Assembly: GCA_028282885.1 (NCBI GenBank)
Contig: JANQGX010000045.1
Coordinates: 186,001-250,000 of the forward strand
DNA length: 64,000 bases
Source of the DNA: SAR324 cluster bacterium
GTDB lineage: Bacteria > SAR324 > XYD2-FULL-50-16
Reading direction: 5' to 3'
Shown here: one piece after another, positions 1-9,332 of the stretch
How the letters are laid out: each line of letters starts with the position of its first letter
How positions within the stretch are numbered: the stretch's first letter is position 1
The notes under the pieces: model-generated
Told to the model about the DNA's origin: nothing
The model's database searches: none
What the model saw: only the letters and a program-made list of their open reading frames with translations
Position numbers and translations under genes: made by a program

Positions 1-119
1 CAGATCAGGATATAATCAGCCAAAGAGGATTTCCCAGCCAGGTCAATCTGCATTAATTCGTTGGCTTTCAGGTCGAGAGAAGATTGGATTATTTGTGCAA
101 CTAAGAAGGGTGGTTCCAT
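1..119 (-). CDS. rsfS: ribosomal silencing factor RsfS (partial, N-terminus only)
   Basis: Only the first 39 or so codons are present; the gene runs off the left edge. The visible N-terminus reads through a helical start and then KSSLADYILI, which matches the conserved RsfS/Iojap segment (SSxADYFVI in most members). RsfS binds ribosomal protein uL14 and blocks subunit joining in starvation. The ATG overlaps the nadD stop by one base (TAATG), so the two are translationally coupled; nadD-rsfS is a very common bacterial pair, which supports the call despite the short length. Confidence 0.82.
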   Translation of the reverse strand, partial: MEPPFLVAQIIQSSLDLKANELMQIDLAGKSSLADYILI

Positions 120-733
120 TATTCCGTTTTTTCTTGCGGGTTTTCTTGAATTTGGGTTTTGAAACGCTGCCAGGTTTTTAGTGCGTTTTTGTGCAGCCAC
201 TGATGACAGATGACTGTCTCAAGATCGGCTTCCCGGATTTGGGTCGATGAAATTCGGGGGATTTCCACATCCATCCACCGTACTTTTTCCATAGCAGGCG
301 GCCTGATACCTTGCCTTTTGGAATCGGCCATGCCGGGACGATAAAATACCAGTAGCTGGCTCAATTCAATAATTCTATCAGCTTTGGCCCAAAGATGGAA
401 AGTGTTGAATGAGTCTTCACCGATAACGAGAAAAAGCGAATGTTGAGGGTATCTTTGCCGGAAGTATTCAAGGGTTTGAAAGGTATAACTGGTCTGCTTT
501 TTTTTTAACTCATAGTCGGAGATAGTGACATTTGGTGTGTCGATAAATGTCTCTTCTAACATCTTCAGACGAATAGCTGTGGGTACTTTTGGCAGCGTAT
601 CTTTCAGCGGATTTCTGTAAGCGGGAACAACAATGATTTTCTGAAACTCAAATCGTTCATTTACCCTTTGCACAATTTCATAATGACCTGTATGTACCGG
701 ATTAAAACTTCCACCAAATATTGCGATCTTCAT
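119..733 (-). CDS. nadD: nicotinate-nucleotide adenylyltransferase
   Basis: Transfers AMP from ATP to nicotinate mononucleotide, making deamido-NAD in cytoplasmic NAD synthesis. The protein (204 residues from the chosen start) opens with KIAIFGGSFNPVHTGH, the nucleotidyltransferase phosphate-binding loop with the HxGH motif, and carries ISSTQIR near residue 160, the second conserved motif of the family. A longer reading frame extends 26 codons upstream but adds nothing family-like; the ATG at 731-733 places the beta-strand and GGSF loop at the usual distance from the N-terminus. It is followed with a 1-base overlap by rsfS and is divergent from the PilZ gene 84 bases away. Confidence 0.93.
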   Translation of the reverse strand: MKIAIFGGSFNPVHTGHYEIVQRVNERFEFQKIIVVPAYRNPLKDTLPKVPTAIRLKMLEETFIDTPNVTISDYELKKKQTSYTFQTLEYFRQRYPQHSLFLVIGEDSFNTFHLWAKADRIIELSQLLVFYRPGMADSKRQGIRPPAMEKVRWMDVEIPRISSTQIREADLETVICHQWLHKNALKTWQRFKTQIQENPQEKTE

Positions 734-817
734 CTTAAGAGTTTGAATTGTGGTGTCAATTTTGCTTTGCAATAGGCAGCAAAGATTCCAGCTAACCCTT
801 TCATACAACAAAACATT

Positions 818-1918
818 ATGGCATGGTACTCGATCGTTCCTGAAGCGTATGCTGTCAACAAAAACATTGATACGTCAATGTTCTCAGTCAGAAGCGAAGC
901 CAGTTTCGGCACCAACACCTTTGTTTATGTGGCCATTGGATTCGCATTGGTCGTCGTAATGATTTTCGTTTATCGCTGGTTAAATATGCGACGAATCAGG
1001 AGAGCCAACCAGCTATACCTTCAAAAAAGAGCCAAAGCACAACAGCAGGAGATCGAACTGTCGGAAGACGCAAGTTTCCGCCTGGTGGCACTGGCCAAGG
1101 CGGTAAATACTAACCCGGAAAAACTGTTGGGGAGTAACGTGGCTTTTGAAAAAGCGGTCGACAAACTGAAGCGAACAGCTTCAACCGATCCTATGCTGAT
1201 GAAGATTCCGGGTTTGCGGGAAGATCTGGGCTACATTTTTTTTAACAGAAGAGCTCAATTTGTTTGCACCCAGATGCTCCAATCGGGCCAGAAACTCAGG
1301 GTTGGAGTGAAAGTTAAGGGGAAAAGCCATTCATACGTTGGGACCATTCTTAATTCGACTGAGGATGAGTTCTGGGTCAAGCCACCGACAGTGAAGGGGA
1401 AGGTTGTCAACCTTTCCAAATTCAAGTCTTTTGAATTCAGCATCTTCAGAAAAAACGATGGGGAGTATCGATTTGCTTCCAAGCTGAAATCACAGATTCA
1501 GAAACCGATGAATGCCCTTGTTTTGACACACACGAATAAGATTAAAAAGTTGGCTATCAGGGAGCATGATCGATATAAACTGCAATTCAAGCGCAACTTT
1601 TTCTTTTTGGTGGATAGTCGAAAGTCCACCGGCGACACGGGAGGGCAAGCCCAATGTACCGGATTGGTTCACGATATCAGTATTGGTGGAATGAAGTTCT
1701 CGGTGCAGGAGCTGCCCGACAGGGTGGTTGAAGGTGTCAATGTTGTATTCAAACTGGAAGAGGCAAAAATAAAGAATGAAATTCATGCCGAGATTGTGCG
1801 TATTTCGGAAGAAAAAGAGCAACAGTTTATTCATCTTCAATTCCAGGACCTGTCTGAATTGAATCGTCTCTACCTGCAGAAGTTCATAGCAAGCAAAAGC
1901 CCGATAAAGGTGACATAG
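818..1918 (+). CDS. membrane-anchored PilZ-domain protein (c-di-GMP receptor)
   Basis: A 366-residue protein with one transmembrane segment near residues 35-53, followed by a basic cytoplasmic stretch and two beta-rich domains. The C-terminal domain has both c-di-GMP-binding motifs of PilZ: RxxxR (REHDR, about residue 247) and DxSxxG (DISIGG, about residue 286). The preceding domain (roughly 145-245) resembles the YcgR-type N-terminal PilZN fold. Established knowledge: PilZ proteins bind cyclic di-GMP and tune flagellar motors, exopolysaccharide synthesis or secretion. The next gene encodes a lipoprotein with a polysaccharide-hydrolase-like domain, only about 54 bases away, so an envelope polysaccharide role is as likely as a motility role. 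The start has no clear Shine-Dalgarno sequence. Confidence 0.8.
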   Translation: MAWYSIVPEAYAVNKNIDTSMFSVRSEASFGTNTFVYVAIGFALVVVMIFVYRWLNMRRIRRANQLYLQKRAKAQQQEIELSEDASFRLVALAKAVNTNPEKLLGSNVAFEKAVDKLKRTASTDPMLMKIPGLREDLGYIFFNRRAQFVCTQMLQSGQKLRVGVKVKGKSHSYVGTILNSTEDEFWVKPPTVKGKVVNLSKFKSFEFSIFRKNDGEYRFASKLKSQIQKPMNALVLTHTNKIKKLAIREHDRYKLQFKRNFFFLVDSRKSTGDTGGQAQCTGLVHDISIGGMKFSVQELPDRVVEGVNVVFKLEEAKIKNEIHAEIVRISEEKEQQFIHLQFQDLSELNRLYLQKFIASKSPIKVT

Positions 1919-1972
1919 ATGGGTGCGACAAAGACCCATCGGAGTTTAATAGACTTACCCAAGTATAATACA

Positions 1973-3610
1973 ATGAAAGAGCAACGTTTAAAAATATCTA
2001 TTTTTCTTTCACTATTCCTGACAGCATTTCTGGCGGTTTTAGTTTCCGGTTGCATGTCATCGAAGAGTAGCCCACACCAATTGGAAGCTTACTATTCTTC
2101 GCACTACCCTGAGGAACAGGTCAGGAAGCCGAATGACAGAACTGAATCCAAAAGCTTAAAAAAGGCCAAATCAGGTTCCGGGTTCTGGAAAAGCTCTTCT
2201 GCCAAGCCACCTCTGGATCTGGAATCGATTGAGTTAAAACAGGAAGATCAGCAGGCTGAGCCGGAAATCCATGCTGTAACGGCTCAGGGCGGTAAACGCC
2301 ACGAAATCCTGATACCACCGGTAAATCGATATGCGGCAGATGACGATATCAGCCAGAATACAGCTTCGATGATTGAAGGAAAGATCTTTAATTTGGTTGA
2401 GGATGCCTATAGGAAAAGGGACTACAATGAATTTATCAAATTGTACTCTCTTTTTGTTGAATCCTTTCCCCACAGCAGTCAAAAGAGCTTTCTGGATGAG
2501 AAACGGAGAGATTTCTTCTACAGGGAAAACCTCCAAATCGAAAAGCTCAGGGGGGCAATGCTGGAGTTATCCTATCCCAATGCGAAATCTTTGGATGAGC
2601 TGAACAACTACTTCGAAAGATTGAAAGAGAACGGTATTAGCTCCATTCAGGTGGATGTGGTGCAATTCCTGGGTGAGCCGGTATTCCTTTTTGCAAATCC
2701 AAAAAAGGGAGAAGGATACTATTTCTCCAATTCTCACAATCTCATTGTCGATGATCTGTTGTCGCGAATTACGAAAATGGCACATAGCAACGACCTCAAG
2801 GTGTTTGCCTCCTTTCCGTTGCGTCATCATCCCAGGTTGGGAGATAACAGCGAATTCCTGATGGATGAGTCCTGGAATGCGTTTCAGAACAGGACAAGTA
2901 TCAATCCCAAACTCGATTTGCTGAATCCGGCCAGCCGAGCTTATCTCATGAATCTTCTTAAAGAATTGCTGCTTCTTGATGTCGATGGAATCGTATTCAG
3001 GGATGATTTTACATACGAAAGAACCGAGGGATTCTCAATGGTTGCCATGAACCGATATCAGACGGAAACAGGGCAACCCATCTCCTTTAACAGCATGTTT
3101 GTTCCCGTGCGTACCGGGCACTCAGGAGAATTTGAAATGTTGACCGGGGATGAGTTTCAGAATGTTGCCCTTTGGCGAACCAGGGAAATTACCCAGCTTC
3201 TGTGGGATTTGATTTCCTTTGTCAAAACCAATCGCAGTGATCTTTTTGTGGGGTTGGAGGTGACTCCGGAGATGTTATTGGATCAATATGATCCCATGAA
3301 ATGGTATTCAACAGGAATGCACTATCTGAAAGATCTCAATGTGGATTCTTTTGTCTTGAAATGGAGGAAATACAAATCCGAGAATGAATCTGATGAAAAA
3401 GATTACTCGCTTGCAGTCAGACAGTTGAGAGAGCAGATCTCACCTCAGAAAGAGATCTATCTTAAAATCCCGCTGAGCCAGATAACCAAGAATACTATTG
3501 AGCTCAACAGAAAAATCGATACCCACAACGAATTTCAAAACGAATTTTCAAGTATAAAAATTGCGATAGGTCCTGTCGACAGAACCAAGCGTCTGGATAT
3601 CGTCAATTAG
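1973..3610 (+). CDS. lipoprotein with PgaB C-terminal-like (GH153-type) glycoside hydrolase domain
   Basis: The ATG at 1973 gives a clean type II signal peptide: basic KEQR start, hydrophobic core and lipobox VSGC with Cys27; an upstream in-frame ATG at 1919 would bury the signal and is rejected. After a charged low-complexity linker and a helical region, residues about 200-480 form a TIM-barrel-like domain with LDLLNP, DGIVFRDD and SFNSMF segments. These recall the C-terminal hydrolase domain of PgaB, which acts on poly-beta-1,6-N-acetylglucosamine in the periplasm. No polysaccharide deacetylase domain is present, unlike PgaB itself. The upstream neighbour is a PilZ protein, consistent with c-di-GMP-linked exopolysaccharide. 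The lipoprotein call is secure; the exact hydrolase family is moderately supported and could be a related DUF4015-type barrel. Confidence 0.62.
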   Translation: MKEQRLKISIFLSLFLTAFLAVLVSGCMSSKSSPHQLEAYYSSHYPEEQVRKPNDRTESKSLKKAKSGSGFWKSSSAKPPLDLESIELKQEDQQAEPEIHAVTAQGGKRHEILIPPVNRYAADDDISQNTASMIEGKIFNLVEDAYRKRDYNEFIKLYSLFVESFPHSSQKSFLDEKRRDFFYRENLQIEKLRGAMLELSYPNAKSLDELNNYFERLKENGISSIQVDVVQFLGEPVFLFANPKKGEGYYFSNSHNLIVDDLLSRITKMAHSNDLKVFASFPLRHHPRLGDNSEFLMDESWNAFQNRTSINPKLDLLNPASRAYLMNLLKELLLLDVDGIVFRDDFTYERTEGFSMVAMNRYQTETGQPISFNSMFVPVRTGHSGEFEMLTGDEFQNVALWRTREITQLLWDLISFVKTNRSDLFVGLEVTPEMLLDQYDPMKWYSTGMHYLKDLNVDSFVLKWRKYKSENESDEKDYSLAVRQLREQISPQKEIYLKIPLSQITKNTIELNRKIDTHNEFQNEFSSIKIAIGPVDRTKRLDIVN

Positions 3611-3642
3611 TTTCTGATCCGGGAGTTCCAATTAGGCAAGGT

Positions 3643-4869
3643 CTACAGCAGTTGATTCAGCTTAAACATGGGAAGCATTACAGCAAGGACGATGAAGCCC
3701 ACTCCGAAAGCCATCCCCAGGATCATTACAGGTTCCAGAAGGGCCACTGATTTTTCAAGGGTCTGCTTCACCTCTTTTTCCTGTATTTGTGATATCCGGG
3801 TTAACATCTCATCCAGTTTACTGCTTTCCTCCCCCACCCTTATCATCTGAACAACGGATACCGGGAACTCGCCAGTCTGCCGCAAAGCCATGGAAAGATC
3901 CATACCCCGTTTGGTAATATCGATCATGAGTTGATCAAACTTGTTTTCGAAGACGAGATTTCCGACAACGTACTTCACAATCTCGATCGACTGTTTAAGA
4001 GCAACCCCACTGGATAACAAGGTTCCCAGGGTTTCAGTGAATCTGAAAACAACTATTTTGCGCAGAAGGGTACCCAGGAAAGGAGTTTTCAGGAACAGTG
4101 AATCGATCATCATCTTGCCTTTTCTGGTTTTTATAAAGCGAAAACCGAATAAAGCAGCCACAATGATGAAGATTAGCATGGCAACCCAGTTGCCGATCAT
4201 AAATTGGCTGGCGCCAAGCACGATACGGGTTGGTAAAGGAAGCTCAATATCGAACTGTTGGAAAATCGGAATGATTTTGGGGATGATAAAAGCGATCATA
4301 AAAACCACGATCCCGATCCCCATGAAACTCATTATGACCGGGTAGATCAGGGCTCCCTGGATCTTCGAAACCAGCTCTTCGTTCTCTTCCCGCGAGTTGG
4401 CCAGTTGACCCAGGACTTTGCCAAGGGTACCACCTGCTTCTCCGGCTCTCACCATGGCAACATACATATTGGGAAACAAGGATTTGTGGCCCTGCAGTGC
4501 ATTGGCCAGGGAACTGCCTTCGGAAATCTGGCTTTTGATTTCTGATAACACACCCTGAAAGGCAGCATTTTCACACTCCTCGATAAGTATATCCAATGCC
4601 TTGTCATAAGGTATTCCTGTCGAAACGAGAACGGACATCTGTCTGGTAAAAGCTGTGATCAGCTTTGAAGGGACAGAAGAGCGCTGGATGCCTTTTGTGG
4701 TTTTGGCTTTGTCTGAAGTTGCCTGCTTACCTTTCGGGCTACCTATGGAAAGAGGGTGCAGGCTTTTTGCCTTGAGTTTTGAAGCCGCTTGTTTTGCAGA
4801 CACAGCTTCAATCTTCCCTTTTTCCGATTTTCCACTTTTATCAATGGCTTTGAATTCGTAGATAGGCAT
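3643..4869 (-). CDS. gspF: type II secretion system inner-membrane protein GspF
   Basis: A 408-residue polytopic inner-membrane platform protein with the GspF/PilC architecture: an N-terminal soluble part beginning PIYEFKAIDKSGK, two repeated GspF cytoplasmic helical domains (about 75-195 and 280-400), and three membrane segments near 172-195, 220-245 and 375-400. The C-terminus (GFIVLAVMLPMFKLNQLL) is typical of GspF rather than of PilC. GspF assembles with GspE and GspL-M to drive pseudopilus growth. It stands alone here: the pseudopilin genes gspGHIJK are about 37 kb away on the other strand. It faces the lipoprotein gene tail to tail. Confidence 0.88.
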   Translation of the reverse strand: MPIYEFKAIDKSGKSEKGKIEAVSAKQAASKLKAKSLHPLSIGSPKGKQATSDKAKTTKGIQRSSVPSKLITAFTRQMSVLVSTGIPYDKALDILIEECENAAFQGVLSEIKSQISEGSSLANALQGHKSLFPNMYVAMVRAGEAGGTLGKVLGQLANSREENEELVSKIQGALIYPVIMSFMGIGIVVFMIAFIIPKIIPIFQQFDIELPLPTRIVLGASQFMIGNWVAMLIFIIVAALFGFRFIKTRKGKMMIDSLFLKTPFLGTLLRKIVVFRFTETLGTLLSSGVALKQSIEIVKYVVGNLVFENKFDQLMIDITKRGMDLSMALRQTGEFPVSVVQMIRVGEESSKLDEMLTRISQIQEKEVKQTLEKSVALLEPVMILGMAFGVGFIVLAVMLPMFKLNQLL

Positions 4870-5010
4870 AAAATGGTGGCGTAAAATACGGTTTGTCCGT
4901 TTGATTTATCTATCAGCCCTTCACACTGTTTAACCCACTGGTTGGGTAGAATGAATCCGGATCTGTGATTATCGAGCCAGCTCGTTAAATGAAATAGTAA
5001 ATGTGCAATT

Positions 5011-6381
5011 TTAAATGGTTTTTGAATACTTTACCTCCGGGACATCAGAACGCTTCAGGTAAGCATCAAATATCATGCAGATGTTTCTGACCAAAATCTG
5101 GCCATGATTGACCACTCTTATGCAGTCTTCCCTGAGTTCTAACAGACCATCTTCTTCCAGATCTTTCAACTGAGATAGTTCCTCTTCAAAATAGGATGTG
5201 AAATCAACAGAAAACTCATCCTGAAATTCTTTGAAATCAAGATAAAAGTGGCATATGAGCTTGAGGATTGTCCATTTTCTTTTCAGGTCATCCGGGCTCA
5301 ATTCTATTCCCCGGATTCCCGAAATCCCAGCTTCAGATATATGTTGCTTATAAAGTTTAAGCTTTTTCTCGTTTTGCACGAAGTAACGGTCGAACTCACT
5401 GATCGCTGTAACTCCGATGCCAAGCAGATCAATATTCGATTTGGGCGTATATCCCATGAAATTGCGATAAAGGGTTCTGTTTTTCTGAGCCACCGCCAGC
5501 TCGTCTTCGGGCAGTGCAAAGTGGTCCATCCCGATATATTCGTATCCGGCTTCGCAAAACTGGTTAATTGAGCCCAGCAGAATCCGCATTTTAGTTTTTG
5601 TGTCCGGCAGCGTTTCCGATTTTATTTTCCGCTGGTGTATCATGCGATTGGGCAGATATCCAAAGTTGTATACGGCCAAGCGATCAGGCCGCATTTCGAC
5701 AATCTGCTCCACGGTTTTGCGAAAACTGTCAACTGTTTGGAACGGCAGTCCGTAGATCAAATCGAAATTGATGCCTTTCATCCCTAGCGATTTTGCATGA
5801 CTGAGATGCTCAAGAGTGATCTCTTTACCCTGCACTCTTTGAACTGCTTTCTGGACAGTTTCATCGAGATCCTGCACCCCCAGGCTCAGGCGGTTGATGC
5901 CGATTTCAGCGAGGAATTCGAGTTGCCCGGGGCGAGTAGTACAAGGATCGATTTCAATCCCTATCTCAGTCTCTTCATTGAAATCAAATCGATCCCTCAG
6001 TTTTTCCATGATCTGAACGAATTCCTCATTCAGCAGGAAATTGGGTGTTCCACCACCAAAATGGAGCTGCTTGACAATCCTGTTTCCCCGGCGGGAATCA
6101 GCCAGGGTATCAATCTCATTGAGAATATAGGAAACATACTCGGCCGACGCCTCTTGCTGACGTGTAATTATGACATTGCAGCCACAATAAAGGCAGCGAT
6201 CGCGGCAGAAGGGGATATGAATGTACAATGAAACAGCTTTTTGGCTGTTAGTATTGACTGCCAGCCACTCCTGCTGAGTTGCGGGTTCAATTTCGTGCCA
6301 CATTGGGGCGGTAGGATAGGATGTGTATCGTGGTCCGATAATTGAGTACTTTCCTATCAAATCATCCGTTATTTCAAACAT
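5011..6381 (-). CDS. hemN: oxygen-independent coproporphyrinogen III oxidase (HemN)
   Basis: Radical SAM enzyme that decarboxylates coproporphyrinogen III to protoporphyrinogen IX in anaerobic heme synthesis. The N-terminus has RYTSYPTAPMW, characteristic of true HemN, and the cluster motif C59-x3-C63-x2-C66-x-C68 (CRDRCLYCGC); the fourth cysteine separates HemN from the HemW heme chaperone, which lacks it. HFGGGTPNFL follows, then the HemN C-terminal domain. Length (456) is normal. It implies heme synthesis at low oxygen. It lies 114 bases downstream of a lipoprotein gene on the same strand, with an inverted repeat between them. Confidence 0.93.
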   Translation of the reverse strand: MFEITDDLIGKYSIIGPRYTSYPTAPMWHEIEPATQQEWLAVNTNSQKAVSLYIHIPFCRDRCLYCGCNVIITRQQEASAEYVSYILNEIDTLADSRRGNRIVKQLHFGGGTPNFLLNEEFVQIMEKLRDRFDFNEETEIGIEIDPCTTRPGQLEFLAEIGINRLSLGVQDLDETVQKAVQRVQGKEITLEHLSHAKSLGMKGINFDLIYGLPFQTVDSFRKTVEQIVEMRPDRLAVYNFGYLPNRMIHQRKIKSETLPDTKTKMRILLGSINQFCEAGYEYIGMDHFALPEDELAVAQKNRTLYRNFMGYTPKSNIDLLGIGVTAISEFDRYFVQNEKKLKLYKQHISEAGISGIRGIELSPDDLKRKWTILKLICHFYLDFKEFQDEFSVDFTSYFEEELSQLKDLEEDGLLELREDCIRVVNHGQILVRNICMIFDAYLKRSDVPEVKYSKTI

Positions 6382-6420
6382 GGTGTGCTGTTTTTCGGAA
6401 CTGTTTGTAACTTGATTAGT

Positions 6421-6458
6421 GAGCCCGGGAGTTCAAACTATGCGACTTATCCGGGCTC
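6421..6458. repeat. inverted repeat between lipoprotein gene and hemN
   Basis: GAGCCCGG at 6421-6428 is repeated as CCGGGCTC at 6451-6458, with a 22-base loop. It lies in the 114-base gap upstream of hemN on the minus strand. There is no T-run after it, so it may be a hairpin that slows transcription or a binding site rather than a classical terminator. Confidence 0.4.
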
Positions 6459-6495
6459 TCTCTGCTCAGGGATCTCTGGGGTGGGCACGAATCGG

Positions 6496-7413
6496 TTAAG
6501 GGAACAGTTTTCCTTTTTCCGGTTTGGAAAAAACAACATGACCTTTTTTGACATTGTTCCTGAATTTTTCATCAATTCTGATCCAGGCTTCATCTTCCAT
6601 TACTTCAATGACCGGTAATGTGGCCAGGGAAAGATTTGAAAAGGAAATGGTTTTTCGAGTCAGACCCATGACAACTTCATTTTTGACTGTTCGTTCCCTG
6701 ACCTGAAATTCTCTTCCTATTTTGATCCCGAGGCTTTTACCCATTGAGATTTTTGCATATTGTCTCCCGCCACGTGTTTCCAGGATGAAACCCCGTAAAG
6801 GAAAATTTTCCTGAACCATTTTTTTGAGGGCCGTTTTGGAAGCTTCCGGATCCTGGGTGTCATAGGCAATATCTTTCTTAAAAACGACCTGTCCGCTGTC
6901 GGTGGTAAATATTGTCATATTGACATTGGCTATGTACTGGTCGATGTTATCGACCACCTGGCTTTCACCGATCATAACTTGTAGCTGCCCTACAAAATCT
7001 GCGTTCAGGGATGTGCCCAACTGGATTGCATCGGCAATATTGCTGGCCTGGAATCGCTGGTTTTCCTCAACAGCCAGGAGTTCTTTTACCTTTGCCCGGG
7101 GCACGGCGGTAAAATTGCCGAATTCCTCAAAAACAGAGTGAACAAAATCGATAGTATTATTCAATCGATCGTCTGTTACAGTTTGATCCTTGAAGACGAC
7201 AAAAGATAAAAGCAGTCGAGGGGTATTGGCCAACTCTTCATTTTCAGGGGGAAAGGGGGCTGTTTCCAGATCTTTCTCGGTGATGGGAAGCGTCAAGGGG
7301 TCGACATCTTTTGGTGCGCATCCATTCAGAAAAAATATAAAGGAAAACAGGATAATTCCCAAATATCCCCAAAGCTTTATATGTTTCCAAACGCCTATCT
7401 GATGGTTTTTCAT
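6496..7413 (-). CDS. lipoprotein with CsgG/FlgT-like fold
   Basis: A 305-residue protein with signal peptide and lipobox (FLNGC, Cys32). Residues about 60-190 (LLLSFVVFKDQ..., then LLAVEENQRFQASN and GTSLNADFVGQLQVM) show the pattern of the CsgG/TolB-N-like family: a short strand, a helix pair, and a segment stating that a property is computed by 'level' of an accessory protein. The C-terminal 90 residues look like the FlgT C-terminal beta domain (ISMGKSLGIKIGREFQV). Members act in the periplasm or outer membrane, in curli export, flagellar H-ring assembly or penicillin-binding-protein activation. No curli genes are present; the organism is flagellated, so a flagellar-collar-like role is one option. 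Specific function is not assignable. Confidence 0.55.
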   Translation of the reverse strand: MKNHQIGVWKHIKLWGYLGIILFSFIFFLNGCAPKDVDPLTLPITEKDLETAPFPPENEELANTPRLLLSFVVFKDQTVTDDRLNNTIDFVHSVFEEFGNFTAVPRAKVKELLAVEENQRFQASNIADAIQLGTSLNADFVGQLQVMIGESQVVDNIDQYIANVNMTIFTTDSGQVVFKKDIAYDTQDPEASKTALKKMVQENFPLRGFILETRGGRQYAKISMGKSLGIKIGREFQVRERTVKNEVVMGLTRKTISFSNLSLATLPVIEVMEDEAWIRIDEKFRNNVKKGHVVFSKPEKGKLFP

Positions 7414-7575
7414 AATCTACCTTTTGTTGAGGTTAAATGAATTTCAGATACAACAAGATGAGCTCAGTTAAACAAACACTTTTTGCAGGTAATCGATTTA
7501 GATTATAACCAATGCATTTTATAAAAGATAGCCTCCTCGCTGGAAAGGAGGGATTGTGCCTTAAGCAGGCCATTC

Positions 7576-7617
7576 AGGTCATTCTCCCGATATTTTCCAA
7601 TCCGGGAGAATGAGACC
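7576..7617 (-). terminator. hairpin at the 3' end of the antiporter gene
   Basis: CATTCTCCCG (7580-7589) pairs perfectly with CGGGAGAATG (7603-7612), loop 13 bases; the stem extends to AGGT/ACCT with a two-base bulge. It abuts the stop codon of the antiporter gene. A second smaller hairpin (CCTCC/GGAGG) and a T-rich stretch follow leftward, around 7525-7552. Probably a transcription end or mRNA-stabilising structure. Confidence 0.42.
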
Positions 7618-9140
7618 TACAGGAGCAGGAACATCAAACCCATTATTACCGTTGGAATCAAGGCTCCCAACAATAGTTTCAAGGGAGAGACACCATGGTC
7701 AAAGAACTTCTGCAGGATGGACTGGCCAGCAGGATTGGGAGCATTCGCTATAACTGTCAAACCTCCTCCTGTTACGGCACCAGCCACTACCGCGTACTTC
7801 ATACTATCGCTGAAGGACGGGACCAATGAGCTTAGATAGGTGATTGCCGCATTGTCATTGAAAGCTGTCAGAACAGTGGCTCCGATCATCAATGGCAGCT
7901 CGGGGAGAGCACTTAAAATCGGGGCGATCCACCACTTTTGAAGCCCTCCATGAATCACCAGACCCGCCAGGAAAAAACCGACCAACAATGCCGGTTTTAA
8001 ATTGGTACGATTCTGGTGATGGGCGGTAGATTGGGCAAAGCCCAGAAAAATCAGGAAACCGCCAATGAAAATAGCTGGATAGTGCGCGAAATACACAGTC
8101 CAAATCATGCCCAGAATATGAACCAGGGTCACCCAGGCAGGGACCCTGTCTTCCCTCATATCCCATTGAATCAAAAGCTTGGACTTTTTAGATGTTTCCA
8201 GGTCTTCAAGATCATCAAACTCTTTCTTAAAATACAGAAAATAGAGCACATTTGCGATCAAGATGCCGATGATAGCCTTATATCCAAAATTGGTGAACAT
8301 AAAACCAATACCCCAATTCCATTTGGCTGCCACCATTAACACCGGCGGAGCAGCAAAGTGGGTGAGGGTTCCCCCCACGGAAATATTGACGAACAGCAAG
8401 CCGATCGTTGCATAGGCAAACTTCGGGCTGGGTTTTCTGGCATAAAATTGCTTGGCAAGTATCAGGGCGGATATGGTCATTGCTCCCGGTTCGGTTATGA
8501 ATGATCCCATAATCGGTCCCAGGGTTAAAACGGAAAACCATAACGCTGCAGGAGATCCCTTGAAAATATCAGCTACCTTAAGGAGGCTGATTTCTGCCAA
8601 TCTGATGATGGGTCTTGTGGCAGCAAGTGTCATGATGACCACAACAAACATCGGTTCGGTGAAATTGACGGAGTTGATATAAGCAATAGTGGTGTCCAGG
8701 CCGTAAGTATAAGATACGACAAAAAATACCGGTAAAACCCAGATCCCGAAGACAACCTCGATTTCACCTAAAAAATGAAACACCTCCGAAGAAAAACTGA
8801 CCTCTTCCACCACATCACCGGAATAGCGATTGGATTTAACCTGATTCTCCAGCTTTTTCTCATGGTTAACCTTTAACCTGTGGGCTATTTTGCGGAACTT
8901 TGCTGCCATAAACGTATGCAGAATTGCTCCCAGGAACAGCAAAGAGACCACCAGATTCAAAGGTTCCACCCTGATTCGGTGAGCAAGAATATCCATGAGA
9001 CTTGTCAGATGGGTATCCTCGTAACTTTTGAGTGAAAGAGGGAATGAAGGTTGAAGTGTGTCGCCACCTGAAGCGGCTGATATGATAAAGGGAAGGGATA
9101 TCCCTGCAGCCACCAAAACGATAATTAAAATTCGTTTCAT
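7617..9140 (-). CDS. putative Na+/H+ antiporter (PF07399-type)
   Basis: A 507-residue inner-membrane protein with a signal-like first helix and about eleven to twelve further hydrophobic segments. It resembles the putative Na+/H+ antiporter family PF07399 (related to the ion-transporter superfamily); the C-terminal part TAFNDNAAITYLSSL followed by a glycine-rich helix and NAPNPAGQSIL is typical of that family. A conserved matching half appears near residue 265 (GGTLTHFAAPP). The charged segment around residues 75-105 is predicted cytoplasmic. It probably exchanges sodium or another cation for protons, but transport has not been shown for most members. It is monocistronic and divergent from recA. 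Confidence 0.72.
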   Translation of the reverse strand: MKRILIIVLVAAGISLPFIISAASGGDTLQPSFPLSLKSYEDTHLTSLMDILAHRIRVEPLNLVVSLLFLGAILHTFMAAKFRKIAHRLKVNHEKKLENQVKSNRYSGDVVEEVSFSSEVFHFLGEIEVVFGIWVLPVFFVVSYTYGLDTTIAYINSVNFTEPMFVVVIMTLAATRPIIRLAEISLLKVADIFKGSPAALWFSVLTLGPIMGSFITEPGAMTISALILAKQFYARKPSPKFAYATIGLLFVNISVGGTLTHFAAPPVLMVAAKWNWGIGFMFTNFGYKAIIGILIANVLYFLYFKKEFDDLEDLETSKKSKLLIQWDMREDRVPAWVTLVHILGMIWTVYFAHYPAIFIGGFLIFLGFAQSTAHHQNRTNLKPALLVGFFLAGLVIHGGLQKWWIAPILSALPELPLMIGATVLTAFNDNAAITYLSSLVPSFSDSMKYAVVAGAVTGGGLTVIANAPNPAGQSILQKFFDHGVSPLKLLLGALIPTVIMGLMFLLL

Positions 9141-9332
9141 AACATTTCCTTTTTTAATTCTGTCAACATCCTGAAACTCTTTTTGGATTCTTTATTTTTA
9201 GATCATTTGATCTGTTTTCGCAAATGATTTTGTTATTTTGTCTTGTCCGGTAAAGCAACTATTGCCCCCTTAAGTTAATACACTGATAGAATAGAAGGTG
9301 GTTGAAATGATCACTCTCCAACTTGCCTTAAT

